From G965197405 sp965197405 (GTDB lineage: Bacteria > Chloroflexota > Dehalococcoidia > Lucifugimonadales > JAGWBF01), in assembly GCA_965197405.1 (NCBI GenBank), contig OZ240206.1:2728001-2792000 (forward strand): a stretch of DNA of 64,000 nucleotides. Reading direction: 5' to 3'. Under the pieces are notes generated by a model. That model was given only the letters and a program-made list of their open reading frames with translations. It was not told where the DNA came from and ran no database searches. Every line of letters starts with the position of its first letter. Position 1 is the first letter of the stretch. A program made the translations under genes and the position numbers. Shown one piece after another: positions 6,855 to 17,683 of this stretch.

Positions 6855-8543
6855 CTAGTCCACCATGTCGTAGCTGCGCATCAGCTTGCCGGGCAGCGCC
6901 CCGGTGCAAACGTTGTCCTCGAAGGTAATTGTCCCGTTCACTATGGTGTAGCGCAGCCCGGTGGGCTTCTGAATCAAGCGCCGCTCCCCGCCGGGGAAGT
7001 CGTTGGCGAAGACGGGTTTGTCGTACACGTACCCCAACTCCCCCTGGTTGTACACGATGATGTCTGCCCAGTTGCCCACGCGCAGGGTGCCACGCTCCTT
7101 GAAGTTGGCGATCCAGGCCGGCAGGGTACTTATCTTGTAGTGCGCCTGCTCGAGGCTCATTATCTCCTTGTCCCGAATCCAATAGGACAGGAACTGAATG
7201 GGCCAGTAGCTGAGGGTGAGGAACCTGGTGTGAGCGCCCCCGTCTGACAGCGAGATGTGGGAGTAGGGGTTCGTTATTTGCCGGGCAATCTCCTCGTCGG
7301 GCTGCTCTATGACGAAGTGGCTGAAGGTGGTCTCCAGGTCCTCGTCCAGAGCAAGGTCAAGCCACGCGTCCAGCGGCTCCTTACCCGTGGCTTCGGCTAG
7401 CTGTTGGACCGTCAGCCCCTCGTACCGGTGGTTCCGGTCGTTGACCACCTCCAGCACGGTCATCTTACTCCAATCGGTGTGGACCATCTGCCACTTCTCC
7501 ACGTCCGCCTTCATAGCGGCCCGGACGGCGGGGTCCCTCAGCTTGGCCGCCCGCTCATCCCTGGTGCCCATCATGGGGTCCACCCAGCTTTGCATGAAGT
7601 CGAAGAGGTTGTACTCCGCAAGCTTGAACTCGGCGCCCAGGTCCATAGAGACAGTCTGGAGGAAGAGGGGAAGCCCCTCGCCACGGGCCGACCCCAGCCA
7701 CTCCATAGTCGGCGCGTCCATCCCGGCGGATACGTGGAAGGTGCGCCCGGTAATCCGCATCATCCGGGTCAGCAAATCCTGCTGTTGGGTGATCTCGTCA
7801 GCCGTGTGCCCGAACCCCACGGTCCATCCCACATGCCCGACCGGAAACTGGCCCAGCACCTCCGCCAGTCCCAGGTACTCCTCTTTCGAGGCCACCTGGC
7901 TCGGCAGGAACCCGCCGCCATCGGGACGGTCCTCATACGCCAGGTCCGTCGAGATGCCGAAGGCCCCGGCCTTCATGCCCTCATAGAACAGCTGCTTCAT
8001 CTGGTTTAGCTCGGCGTCGGTTACCGAGGTCCTCTCCCGGGCCGGCAGCATCCCCAGCACATAGCCGCGCAGGGGGGAGAATGGGAACACTGGGCCAACG
8101 TTGAGACCCAGCCCCTGGCGGTCCAGGCTGTCCATGAACTCGGGAAATGTCTCCCAGTCCCAGCGCATCCCCTTTCTCATGGACTCCATAGGAATGGCCT
8201 CGATGCGGTTCATCATCCGCATGTTCAGCTCCCTGTCCTCCGGCCTGGTGGGGGCAAAGCCGAAGCCGCAGAGTCCTATGGTGAGCGACGTCACCCCGAA
8301 CCAGCCCGACAGGGAGCAGTAGGGGTCCCAGTTGAGCTGGGCGTCGTAGTGGGTGTGCAGGTCAATGGCGCCCGGGGCCACTATGCACCCACTGGCGTCT
8401 ATCTCCTTGGCGCCCCCCGGGTTGATTCTCCCGCTGATTTTGACTACCCTCCCGTCCTTGATGGCGAGGTCTGCCCTGTAGCGGGGAATGTCCGTGCCGT
8501 CCACAATGGTGCCGCCTCGGATAACCAGGTCATACTCAGGCAT
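6855..8543 (-). CDS. N-acyl-D-amino-acid deacylase-like amidohydrolase
   Basis: A 562-residue metal-dependent hydrolase. The N-terminal beta part reads LVIRGGTIVDGTDIPRYRAD. The metal motif DLHTHYDAQLNWDP puts His63 and His65 in place. The C-terminal block includes ISLSDGGAHTRFLT and GNWADIIVYNQ, typical of the D-aminoacylase/dihydroorotase-like set (COG3653). Family members of about 500-580 residues cut N-acyl-D-amino acids or related amides. GGAGGAGAG precedes the ATG. It is followed closely by another amidohydrolase gene in the same direction, which suggests a shared catabolic unit. Confidence 0.87.
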   Translation of the reverse strand: MPEYDLVIRGGTIVDGTDIPRYRADLAIKDGRVVKISGRINPGGAKEIDASGCIVAPGAIDLHTHYDAQLNWDPYCSLSGWFGVTSLTIGLCGFGFAPTRPEDRELNMRMMNRIEAIPMESMRKGMRWDWETFPEFMDSLDRQGLGLNVGPVFPFSPLRGYVLGMLPARERTSVTDAELNQMKQLFYEGMKAGAFGISTDLAYEDRPDGGGFLPSQVASKEEYLGLAEVLGQFPVGHVGWTVGFGHTADEITQQQDLLTRMMRITGRTFHVSAGMDAPTMEWLGSARGEGLPLFLQTVSMDLGAEFKLAEYNLFDFMQSWVDPMMGTRDERAAKLRDPAVRAAMKADVEKWQMVHTDWSKMTVLEVVNDRNHRYEGLTVQQLAEATGKEPLDAWLDLALDEDLETTFSHFVIEQPDEEIARQITNPYSHISLSDGGAHTRFLTLSYWPIQFLSYWIRDKEIMSLEQAHYKISTLPAWIANFKERGTLRVGNWADIIVYNQGELGYVYDKPVFANDFPGGERRLIQKPTGLRYTIVNGTITFEDNVCTGALPGKLMRSYDMVD

Positions 8544-8628
8544 GGTCTCTCCTCCTTACTCAGTTGGCTCAGTTGGGGGAAGCTCGAGTCTCTCATCTCC
8601 CCACGTCGCTTAGACGGCGCAGCTGCGC

Positions 8629-9750
8629 CTAGTCTATGCGGTATACCCTGGCAGCGTTGCCGCCCGCTATCTTCGCCTTCTCCTCCTCGGTGCAGTCCAC
8701 CAGTATCTCCTCCAGTATCTGACGGCTCCTGGGGAACGTTGACTCCAGGTGGGGGTAATCGGAGCCCCACTGGAGGTTATCCACGCCTATGATGTACCTG
8801 TCCCTTATGCCCAGTGCGTCCTCCTGGAAGCCGGCGAAGACGTTGCGGTGGAAGTAGTCGCTGGGAAGCATGTCCTCCTTGAAGCGGTGCCACCGGTCGC
8901 CGTAGGGAGGCCTCTGGGTGTAGGTGTAGTCCATCCTCTCCAGGAAGTGGGGAATCCAGGAAAGCTCGTGCTCCACCGTTCCCATCAGGAGCTTCGGGTA
9001 GCGCTCGAACACTCCGCTGAATATGATGTCGCCGAGGGACATGCGCACCCAGTAGTCATAGTTGGTCACGAAGGAGGGAGTGAAGTCGAGCATCCAGCTT
9101 TCCTGCCCCTTCCTCGGGCGGTTTGTGACCACGTGGAGGCTGAGGGGCATCTGCAAGTCCTGGGCCGCCGCCCACAGGGGTTCGTACTCCGGGGAGAAAT
9201 ACTCCCTGCCCTCCAGCGGGTGTGCTGCTATCAGAGCGCCCACCAGTCCCAACTCCGCGCAGCGCTCCAACTCCCTGATGCTGGAGGGAACGTCGTCCAC
9301 GTTGAGCATTCCGATGCCCTTGAGACGCTTGGGGACCGCGTTGCAAAACTCCGCAATCCAGTCGTTGTACGTGGCGAACATGGCCGTCAGAAGCTCGCTG
9401 TCCGGGAGCATGAAGAGCAGGAGGCCCACGGTGGGATAGGTAACATTCACGTCAATGCCGTCAATGTCCATGTCCTTGACGGTCTCACTTGGGACGAACG
9501 CCCCAAGACGCCTCTCGGCGGCCCTGACATTGACCAGGCTCAGCTTCTCCGGCTCCTCAAACCGCATTCCCACCTCGACGGAGGAACCGGCTCCCAGCAT
9601 CCTGAGACCTTCGCAATACCAGAAGTCGCCGTCATCCTGGCTGACCACATGGGGAGAGCGCTCCCTGAACGTGGGTTCCATTCTCTCGGTCCACAGGTCC
9701 GACGGCTCCTCCACATGACTGTCGGAGGAAATCATCCGGTAGCTTGCCAT
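8629..9750 (-). CDS. Amidohydrolase family (PF04909-type) metal-dependent hydrolase/decarboxylase
   Basis: A 373-residue TIM-barrel protein. It has the N-terminal metal segment SSDSHVEEPSDLW, a central His region around MPLSLHVVTN, and the late Asp in NLQWGSDYPHLESTFP. These are hallmarks of the ACMSD-like amidohydrolase_2 family. Members decarboxylate or hydrolyse aromatic or cyclic acids; the substrate cannot be assigned. GGGAGG lies upstream of the ATG. It is upstream of and co-directional with the D-aminoacylase-like gene, 85 bp apart, so they may be co-transcribed. Confidence 0.87.
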   Translation of the reverse strand: MASYRMISSDSHVEEPSDLWTERMEPTFRERSPHVVSQDDGDFWYCEGLRMLGAGSSVEVGMRFEEPEKLSLVNVRAAERRLGAFVPSETVKDMDIDGIDVNVTYPTVGLLLFMLPDSELLTAMFATYNDWIAEFCNAVPKRLKGIGMLNVDDVPSSIRELERCAELGLVGALIAAHPLEGREYFSPEYEPLWAAAQDLQMPLSLHVVTNRPRKGQESWMLDFTPSFVTNYDYWVRMSLGDIIFSGVFERYPKLLMGTVEHELSWIPHFLERMDYTYTQRPPYGDRWHRFKEDMLPSDYFHRNVFAGFQEDALGIRDRYIIGVDNLQWGSDYPHLESTFPRSRQILEEILVDCTEEEKAKIAGGNAARVYRID

Positions 9751-10080
9751 GCTTGACCTCCCTTCGTAACTGGTTTCAAGGGTCTCGGTTCAGGACCTCT
9801 CCGGTAGCTTCAGCATGTACCACTCGGCGTTAACGGGGATTGCCGGTTTTGTGCGTCTAGTGGCTCCATGCTTTCCATCATGTCTGGCGATTTCCTTGTG
9901 GAGATAGTAGAGAACGCCTTGGAGAAATCTGGCAGTATCAGGGCCGGGACACCGAACTGGCACAAGTGACCAAGGAAGTCATCGCGCCGTGCGGGAAATG
10001 GGCACTGCGGAGGCTCCATACCCATCTTAATTTGACGATACCGCCGCATGGCGGCTTATGGCCCTACCGATGAAAAGGAT
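9751..10080. other. 330-bp spacer between amidohydrolase and tmRNA
   Basis: No convincing gene. The minus strand has one 57-codon open frame (9963-9790, GTG start, ending VNAEWYMLKLPERS) and an overlapping 79-codon frame (10049-9810). Neither has a clear ribosome site or a recognisable domain. A GCCGC-CAT-GCGGC hairpin at about 10039-10054, just past the 3' end of tmRNA, lacks a T run. Confidence 0.4.
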
Positions 10081-10432
10081 TGGTGGAGACGGGGGAGAGT
10101 CGAACTCCCCGTCCAGAAGATACTCCGATAGAATATGCTACAGGCTTGTCCGGCAATTTGTTCTCGCCCATCTGAGCTTCTGTCGGCGGAATCTCAGACG
10201 GACCAGCCGATTGTTCTTGAGCTACCCCTATCGGCGTGAGGGTGGCAGCACCCTGGATTTATGGCGCCTGAATCCCTACCTCCAGGATTAGTAGAGCTAG
10301 ACGTAGCCGCCCTTTAGGCGGCTAGAGCGAGTTCGCGCTTGTCAGTTACTTTTTTGCCACCTGTTTTTCGAGGGGGCGGCACCTCGACCTGCGATTCTTC
10401 AAAGTGTTCCCCTGTCGAACCCACGCGTCCCC
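10081..10432 (-). ncRNA. ssrA: Transfer-messenger RNA (tmRNA)
   Basis: 352 nt. The 5' end GGGGACGCGTGGGTTCGACAG and the 3' end GAGTTCGACTC...CGTCTCCACCA form the alanyl-tRNA-like half: acceptor stem GGGGACG with CGTCTCC, T arm with GTTCGAC, encoded CCA. The tag frame ends GAA CTC GCT CTA GCC GCC TAA. Read back from this stop it gives GKKVTDKRELALAA, with the resume codon probably GGC or the next. The ...LALAA end is the standard proteolysis signal. It rescues stalled ribosomes with SmpB, which is not in this window. Confidence 0.95.
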
Positions 10433-10446
10433 AGAGGCACACAATC

Positions 10447-10475
10447 ATTATCCCATAATTCACTGGTCATGTCTA
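10447..10475 (-). promoter_or_regulatory. Sigma70-type promoter for tmRNA
   Basis: On the minus strand the -35 box TAGACA (10475-10470) is followed by a 17-bp spacer and the -10 box GATAAT (10452-10447), each one base from consensus. The -10 box ends 14 nt before the mature tmRNA 5' end, leaving a short leader for RNase P to remove. Confidence 0.55.
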
Positions 10476-10525
10476 TGAGGGAATTTCGGATGAAGCGGGC
10501 GGGTCGAGGCAGGCCCGGTCCCCGG

Positions 10526-12388
<1,863 letters not shown>

Positions 12389-12398
12389 TTCGGACCCT

Positions 12399-13415
12399 CT
12401 ACGGTCTGGAGGACCCGAGCGCGAAGGGTGCGACGGGCCTGGAAGGCCTCTCTTTGAGGATGCCCAGGATGGTCCTGGCGAGGGAGCGGGGGTCGTGTCG
12501 GAGGTAAACGCCGGCGGACAGGAGAGGCTCCTGCACCACCTCATGGACCACTTTACTGCACTCCTTTGGGTCAACCTCCACGGGGTATTGGCCGTAGGCG
12601 CCGTACCGGTCTAGGAGTCTCTCGGGGTAGGGAGCGCTGTTGACCACCAGGTAGTCTAGGAGATTGGTGGTGCCCAGGTATTCGCGGATAAGACTTGCGA
12701 AGTCCGACGCCTTGAACCCGTCGGATTCTCCGGCTTTGGTCATCAGGTTACAGACGCATATCTTCAACGCTCTAGAGCTTTCGATTGCCTGGGAGACGTC
12801 CTGCACCAGCAGGTTGGGAAGGATGCTGGTATATATGTCGCCAGGCCCCATGACTATGGCGTCCGCTTCTTCGATGGCCCGCAGGACGGGGGGATAGGCG
12901 TAGGCTTTGGGGTCCAGGTAGACATAATCTATGGTCACATCCAGATTTTCCTTGCGCTGGTCTATACTGGCTTCCCCCACGATCTCCAGGCCATTCTGCA
13001 GGCGGGCCACCAGGGTGGACTTGGTGAGAGTGACCGGCAGGACCGTCCCCCTTATGGCCAGCATACGGGAGGCCTCCTCGATGGCCGTGGCGGTGTTGCC
13101 CGTCACTTCGGTGAGGGCGGTGAGGAAGAGGTTGCCGAAGCTGTGTCCGAGGAGCCCATTCCCGGCGTTGAACCTGTAATCGAAAAGGCGCGCCATCAGT
13201 GCCGTGGAGTGATCATCCGGGGCGAGGGCCACCAGGCATTGCCTGATGTCGCCAGGAGGGAGTTGCCCAAGCTCCTCTCGGAGCCTCCCGGAGCTCCCGC
13301 CGCTGTCGGTCATGGCTACGACGGCGGTGAGGTCACATTCCTGATATTTAAGACCGCTGAGGGTTGTGTGATTGCCCGTTCCACCACCCACGACCACGAT
13401 CTTACTTCTGTCCAT
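12399..13415 (-). CDS. yvcK: YvcK/GlmR (CofD-like) gluconeogenesis factor family protein
   Basis: 338 residues. It opens MDRSKIVVVGGGTGNHTTLSGL, followed by TDSGGSSGRLREELGQLPPGDIRQC, GNGLLGHSFGNLFL and ADAIVMGPGDIYTSILPNLL, the standard pattern of the family. GGGAG nine bases upstream favours the ATG at 13415 over an upstream ATG at 13445. In Bacillus this family (YvcK, also called GlmR) binds UDP-GlcNAc and stimulates GlmS. Lying directly upstream of glmS in one operon fits that role here. A good promoter lies about 90 bp upstream. Confidence 0.92.
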   Translation of the reverse strand: MDRSKIVVVGGGTGNHTTLSGLKYQECDLTAVVAMTDSGGSSGRLREELGQLPPGDIRQCLVALAPDDHSTALMARLFDYRFNAGNGLLGHSFGNLFLTALTEVTGNTATAIEEASRMLAIRGTVLPVTLTKSTLVARLQNGLEIVGEASIDQRKENLDVTIDYVYLDPKAYAYPPVLRAIEEADAIVMGPGDIYTSILPNLLVQDVSQAIESSRALKICVCNLMTKAGESDGFKASDFASLIREYLGTTNLLDYLVVNSAPYPERLLDRYGAYGQYPVEVDPKECSKVVHEVVQEPLLSAGVYLRHDPRSLARTILGILKERPSRPVAPFALGSSRP

Positions 13416-13503
13416 GCGCCACATCTCCCGGCATAAGCAGTCCAAGCAGGCGGAGCTCGGGCCCCTGTTTGGCCTCTGCTTGGCCCCTGTTTGGAATGAG
13501 GCT

Positions 13504-13532
13504 AGTATATTGTCTGGCTAATCTCAAGTCAA
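13504..13532 (-). promoter_or_regulatory. Sigma70-type promoter for the yvcK-glmS operon
   Basis: On the minus strand TTGACT (13532-13527), a 17-bp spacer and TATACT (13509-13504) each differ from consensus by one base. The -10 box lies about 90 nt upstream of the yvcK start. No other gene reads leftwards from here. Confidence 0.6.
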
Positions 13533-13656
13533 GGTGAGCGTGAACAGTGGCTAGTGGCCGGTGGCTAGTGAATAGGTCCTTCTCAAGCCCGCTCGGAGTC
13601 GAGCCTACCGGCAACTAAATCACTATCCACTATCCACTAATCACTGACCCAGGACG

Positions 13657-13786
13657 ATTGCAAAGTTCCCTCTCCCCCAGCGGGAGAGGGTCAGGGTGAG
13701 GGGGAAGTTCCCTTCTGCAAAGCGGTCACCCTCATCCTAACCTTCTCCCGTCAAGGGAGAAGGGACTCTTGGGCTGACTTTGCAAT
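13657..13786. repeat. 130-bp repeat with 9-bp terminal inverted repeats (CTCTCCC family)
   Basis: Bounded by ATTGCAAAG and CTTTGCAAT. It holds two hairpins built on CTCTCCC...GGGAGAGGGT and CCTTCTCCC...GGGAGAAGG. Related copies lie at 23423-23545 (different terminal repeats) and 48541-48610. Around it, at about 13535-13650 and 13795-13815, are short degenerate repeats of the form CACTAGCCACT/GGCTAGTGG. Together these fill the 13446-13880 gap; I see no gene there. Confidence 0.7.
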
Positions 13787-13880
13787 GTTCCTGATCACTG
13801 ACCACCGGCCACTATGCACGAAGTGAGGGCCGGTGGTATGCTTCCAGGTGACGACGGATGACTTGACTCGTGGGGGTATC

Positions 13881-14183
13881 ATGATAGGCGTTCTGACTCA
13901 CCACTGGGCTAAAGAGGATAAAGTGTCTGAGGCCCGGAAATTGCTCGACGGAAACGGCCTTGCTCAGAGTAAGGCACCAGGGTTCATAAGTCGCCAGACG
14001 TTGTATTCTCTCAGTGACTCCACCAAGATTACCACCCTGGTCATCTGGGAAAGCAACGGGATTTACGATGCCTGGAGGGCCAGCCCGGAGCGGGCGGCGG
14101 CTATGGCCGGCGCAGACCAACTCTGGGCCAAGCCTCCTGAATCAGAGCGTTTCGAGGCGTCCGCCCCAGGGCAATCGCATTAG
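13881..14183 (+). CDS. Small ABM-like (dimeric alpha-beta barrel) protein, putative
   Basis: 100 residues from ATG at 13881 (MIGVLTHHWAKEDKVSEARK). The spacing of GVLTHHW near the start, SRQTLYSLSDSTKITTLVIWES in the middle and YDAWRASPERAAAM near the end resembles antibiotic-biosynthesis-monooxygenase or heme-degrading-type ferredoxin-like barrels, where a Trp-containing strand is followed by a helix. This is resemblance by pattern only. It precedes lutA by about 120 bp on the same strand. A longer frame exists upstream but runs into repeat sequence, so I prefer the internal ATG. Confidence 0.6.
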   Translation: MIGVLTHHWAKEDKVSEARKLLDGNGLAQSKAPGFISRQTLYSLSDSTKITTLVIWESNGIYDAWRASPERAAAMAGADQLWAKPPESERFEASAPGQSH

Positions 14184-14303
14184 AATGACTGGGAGCGATG
14201 CAATCCAGATGCGATTGCCCTGCCATCCCTCTCAGTGCGTGTTGCCACCGGGCAGCTTCTCTGTTACTCTGAGATAGACATTCCTCAAGAGGTTACTTTC
14301 TTC

Positions 14304-15098
14304 GTGGCCGCAGAGTCCAAGATAAAGGTGTCTCTCTTCGTCACCTGTGTAGTTGACCAGCTCTTCCCTGAAGTGGGGGTGAGCGTGGTCCGCCTTCTGC
14401 GGAAGCTGGGCGTGGAGGTGGACTTCCCCCGGGACCAGACCTGCTGCGGCCAGCCGGTGTTCAATTCCGGTTTCAGCAAGGAGGGAGAGCTTCTCGCCAA
14501 GCGCGTCCTCAAGAGCTTTCGAGCCTCCGGCGTGGACGGCGATAACCATTACATCGTGGTGCCCTCGGGTTCCTGCACCAGCATGATGCGCATCTTTTAC
14601 CCTCACCTCCTCCGGCAGGACCCCGAGCTCTACCGACAGGCCCAAGCGCTGAGCGGTAGAGTTTACGAGCTCTCCGAGTTCCTGGTGAAGGTGTTGGGGG
14701 TGACGGACGTTGGAGCGGGCTTTCAGGGAAAAGTCGCCTACCATCCCTCCTGCCACCTGCTGCGAGAGCTGGGCGTTTCCCAGGAGCCCAAGGCCCTGAT
14801 TAACGCCGTTGAAGGGGCCGAGCTCGTCGAAATGGGCCAGGCCGAGACCTGCTGTGGGTTCGGCGGGACCTTCTCGGTGAAGTACCCGCACATATCGGCG
14901 AGCATGCTGGAGGATAAGGTCGAAAACGTAGTCAAGACCGGGGCAGGGGCACTGGTGGCCTGTGACATGAGTTGCCTCATGCACATCGGCGGCGCTTTAA
15001 GCCGGCGGGACATAGACGTGAGACCTATGCACCTGGCCCAGCTATTGGAGTCGGAAGGGAAGGGCAGCGTGCCGGGGCCTCGGCCTGAAAGCGTATGA
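14304..15098 (+). CDS. lutA: LutA-type (CCG domain) lactate oxidation subunit
   Basis: 264 residues with two CCG (cysteine-rich) modules: TCCGQPVFNSGF in the first half and CCGFGGTFSVKYP in the second, with DMSCLMHIGG after. The typical start motif KVSLFVTCVVDQLFPE follows. I chose GTG 14304 because AGAGG lies 11 bases upstream and the family begins just after. LutABC oxidise L-lactate to pyruvate in the cytoplasm; LutA binds an unusual Fe-S centre through CCG motifs. First gene of a tight lutABC run (11 bp to lutB). Confidence 0.9.
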   Translation: MAAESKIKVSLFVTCVVDQLFPEVGVSVVRLLRKLGVEVDFPRDQTCCGQPVFNSGFSKEGELLAKRVLKSFRASGVDGDNHYIVVPSGSCTSMMRIFYPHLLRQDPELYRQAQALSGRVYELSEFLVKVLGVTDVGAGFQGKVAYHPSCHLLRELGVSQEPKALINAVEGAELVEMGQAETCCGFGGTFSVKYPHISASMLEDKVENVVKTGAGALVACDMSCLMHIGGALSRRDIDVRPMHLAQLLESEGKGSVPGPRPESV

Positions 15099-15109
15099 GG
15101 GAGAGTTAG

Positions 15110-16552
15110 TTGGCGGATATTAAGACCCGCGAGTTCAAAAAGGCCTCTGCCAGGGCCGTGGTGGACCCCCAGATTCAGATTGCCCTGAAACGGGCGGGCG
15201 GCGGTTTTGACGCGGCCAGGCTTGATGCCATCCGGGAGATTACACCCCAACGGTGGGAAGAGCTCAGAGAGCAAGCCAGGGAGATCAAGAGGCATACCAT
15301 GGACAACCTGGACTACTACCTGGAGATGCTCTCCGATAAGGTGGCCGAGAACGGAGGCCAGGTCCACTTCGCCAAGGACGATAAAGAGGCCAACGCCATC
15401 ATCTCCGGCCTGGCCCGCTCCAGGGGCGTCAAGCTGGTAACGAAGAGCAAGTCAATGGTCTCCGAGGAGATGGGCCTGAACCATATGTTTGCCGACATAG
15501 GAGTGGAGGCCCTGGAGACGGACCTTGGCGAGTACATCATCCAGCTTGCAGAGGAGACCCCCTTTCACATCATCGCCCCGGCCATACACAAAACCAAAGA
15601 GGACGTGTCCGACCTGTTCGCCGAGAAGATTAACAGGCCCAACCTCGTGGACATAGAGGATATGGCCCAGGCTGCCAGGGAGACCATGCGAGAGAAGTTC
15701 TTGCAGGCTGATATGGGCATAACGGGGGCCAACTTCCTGGTAGCAGAGACGGGCACCCTTGTAATTGTCACCAACGAAGGCAACGGCAGATTCTGCACCT
15801 CCGCGCCCCGGATCCATGTGGCCCTCACCGGCATGGAGAAGGTCATTCCCTCCCTGGAGGACCTGGCGATATTCCTGCGCCTCCTGCCCAGGGCAGCCAC
15901 GGGCCAGCGGATAAGCAGCTACGTCAGCTTCGTCTCCGGAGTAAAACGCTCCGAGGACGAGGATGGCCCCGAGGAGTTTCACCTGGTCATCGTGGACAAC
16001 GGACGCTCACGCCTGCTGAGGGACCCGGAACTGAGGGAGTCCCTCTACTGCATCCGGTGCGGCGCCTGCCTCAACATATGTCCCGTCTACGGCAAGGTCG
16101 GCGGCCACGCCTATGGTTGGGTCTACCCTGGTCCCATCGGCGCCGTAATTTCTCCCGTCATGGTGGGACTGAAGGAGGCGAAGGACCTCCCCTACGCATC
16201 CAGCCTCTGCGGGGCCTGCCGGGAGGCCTGCCCCGTCAAGATAAATATACCCCACATGCTGCTGAAGCTGCGTACCCGCCTCATGGAGAGTCCCGACGCC
16301 GAGCAGCGCAAAGTGACCCTTTGGGAGAAGCTCTTTGCGCGGGCCTACTACCGCCTGATGAGCAGCCCGGCTGCGCTGTCCACGTTGCACAGGGCCGGTC
16401 GGCTGATGCAAACGCCCATAGCGAGAAAGGGAAAAATCAGGAGCGTCCCCATCGCCCCCTTGTCCCAATGGACCAGGGACAGGGATCTGCCCGCCCTTCC
16501 CGCTAGGCCTTTCCGCCAGATATGGGACGAGGAGCTATCAAAGGAGAAGTAG
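15110..16552 (+). CDS. lutB: LutB-type iron-sulfur lactate oxidation subunit
   Basis: 480 residues, normal for LutB. The N-terminal LutB/LUD domain contains MGLNHMFADIGVEALETDLGEYIIQL and GANFLVAETGTLVIVTNEGN. Two 4Fe-4S motifs follow: CIRCGACLNICPVYGKVGG and CGACREACPVKINIPHML. The C-terminal helical tail is standard. The start is TTG at 15110, with GAGGGAGAG just upstream and no better in-frame ATG. It passes electrons from lactate oxidation with LutA and LutC. Confidence 0.93.
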   Translation: MADIKTREFKKASARAVVDPQIQIALKRAGGGFDAARLDAIREITPQRWEELREQAREIKRHTMDNLDYYLEMLSDKVAENGGQVHFAKDDKEANAIISGLARSRGVKLVTKSKSMVSEEMGLNHMFADIGVEALETDLGEYIIQLAEETPFHIIAPAIHKTKEDVSDLFAEKINRPNLVDIEDMAQAARETMREKFLQADMGITGANFLVAETGTLVIVTNEGNGRFCTSAPRIHVALTGMEKVIPSLEDLAIFLRLLPRAATGQRISSYVSFVSGVKRSEDEDGPEEFHLVIVDNGRSRLLRDPELRESLYCIRCGACLNICPVYGKVGGHAYGWVYPGPIGAVISPVMVGLKEAKDLPYASSLCGACREACPVKINIPHMLLKLRTRLMESPDAEQRKVTLWEKLFARAYYRLMSSPAALSTLHRAGRLMQTPIARKGKIRSVPIAPLSQWTRDRDLPALPARPFRQIWDEELSKEK

Positions 16553-16604
16553 GGTACTGGAATAGGAACGCGGGCGCCTGTTCTATAGCGAAGGAGGCCG
16601 TAGA

Positions 16605-17333
16605 CTGGAAAGGGAAGAGTTCATCAAGTCCGTGCGGAGCGCTCTTGGAAAGGGCCGCAGGTCGCCGCCGGACACCCCCTATGCCCGGCTTCAGGAGACC
16701 CCCGCACAGATCAAGGAGAAGGCTAGCCACATCCGGGAGAAGCTGGCGCAAGACAACCGGGAGCTCCTGGAGAAGCTGGCTACCGTATCCCGGCTGCGCG
16801 GCTGGAATGTGACCCGTACCTCCAATCCGGAGGAGGCCCTGGACTACATTTGCAGCCTTGCTGCCTCCTCGAGTACCGAGTTGGTAGTACGTTCAGACGA
16901 GGAGGTCTTTGAAAGCGTGCAGGTGGATGGCCCTCTCGACGGTATGGGGGTTGAGGTGACGGTCATGGCTCGGACTTCGGGGTATTCGAGGGAAGCACTG
17001 CGCGAGCGGGCAGCCCGGGCGGGAATCGGTATAACGGGAGTGGACTACGCCATCGCCGAGACTGGCACGGCTGTCGTGCTCCCACGCCGGGGATTGAGCC
17101 GGCTCGTCTCTCTGGTCCCGCCCGTACACGTCGCGGTGGTGCGTCCCCGGGAGGTGCTGGAAAGCCTGGACGACCTCTTTATACTCAGAAGGCTGGCCTA
17201 CTATGAAGGCGAGGGGGACATGGGCAGCTACATGAACTTCATCACCGGCCCCAGCCGCACCGCGGACATCGAACAGAAGCTGGTCATTGGCGTTCATGGC
17301 CCCAAAGAGGTCCACATGGTCCTGATGGAGTAG
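16605..17333 (+). CDS. lutC: LutC-type (LUD domain) lactate oxidation subunit
   Basis: About 242 residues. The LUD domain ends with GVDYAIAETGTAVVLPRRGLSRLVSLVPPVHVAVV and ITGPSRTADIEQKLVIGVHGPKEVHMVL, the LutC hallmark. Start choice: LutC proteins begin M-x-R-E-E-F-x-x-x-x-R-x-A-L-G. That stretch (LEREEFIKSVRSALGKG) is present from CTG 16605, with AAGGAGG seven bases before it. No in-frame ATG, GTG or TTG lies between the upstream stop and GTG 16632, which would drop the first nine residues. A CTG start is therefore likely. It ends 8 bp before the MNT gene. Confidence 0.87.
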   Translation: MEREEFIKSVRSALGKGRRSPPDTPYARLQETPAQIKEKASHIREKLAQDNRELLEKLATVSRLRGWNVTRTSNPEEALDYICSLAASSSTELVVRSDEEVFESVQVDGPLDGMGVEVTVMARTSGYSREALRERAARAGIGITGVDYAIAETGTAVVLPRRGLSRLVSLVPPVHVAVVRPREVLESLDDLFILRRLAYYEGEGDMGSYMNFITGPSRTADIEQKLVIGVHGPKEVHMVLME

Positions 17334-17341
17334 GCGAAGAG

Positions 17342-17683
17342 ATGCCGGCAAGGATAGGGTTTGCCAGGCACAGGCGACAGGCCCTGGAGAAGGAGCTTGA
17401 GCGCATCACTCAGATGATACCCCAGTTGGGCGTCCGGCAGGCCATCTTGATCGGCGATCTGGCCACGGACGACGTGAAGCCGGAGAGCAGCCTGGACCTG
17501 GTCATGGTGCTGGACATACCAGGCAACTTCACCAGGCGCATGGACTTTTTCACCAGCCACCTGGGGCCGATGCTGGCCACCAACTTCTTGGTCTATACCC
17601 CCGAGGAGTTCGAGACGTTGAAGGATACGAATTCCTTCTTGAGGAACGCCCTCCGGAGAGGAAGGCAGGTCTATGAGTCCTGA
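17342..17683 (+). CDS. MNT-type nucleotidyltransferase-like protein (degenerate), partner of HEPN
   Basis: 113 residues. A helix [16 protein letters not shown] is followed by [27 protein letters not shown], aligning with the GSxxRGxxxxxSDIDLLV core of MNT antitoxins. The GS is changed to GD, the Arg-Gly is lost, and only one Asp of the D-x-D pair remains, so catalysis is doubtful. The next gene codes a HEPN protein and overlaps it by 11 bp, the standard arrangement of MNT/HEPN pairs (known members are toxin-antitoxin modules or housekeeping pairs). Placement 8 bp after lutC suggests co-transcription with the lactate genes. Confidence 0.7.
   Translation: MPARIGFARHRRQALEKELERITQMIPQLGVRQAILIGDLATDDVKPESSLDLVMVLDIPGNFTRRMDFFTSHLGPMLATNFLVYTPEEFETLKDTNSFLRNALRRGRQVYES

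Noticed and set aside
9790..10049. Small minus-strand proteins in the spacer before tmRNA
   Set aside because: Two overlapping short frames, no ribosome site, no recognised domain; kept only as a spacer note.
10082..10291. A 77-residue plus-strand protein
   Set aside because: It lies inside the tmRNA gene on the opposite strand.
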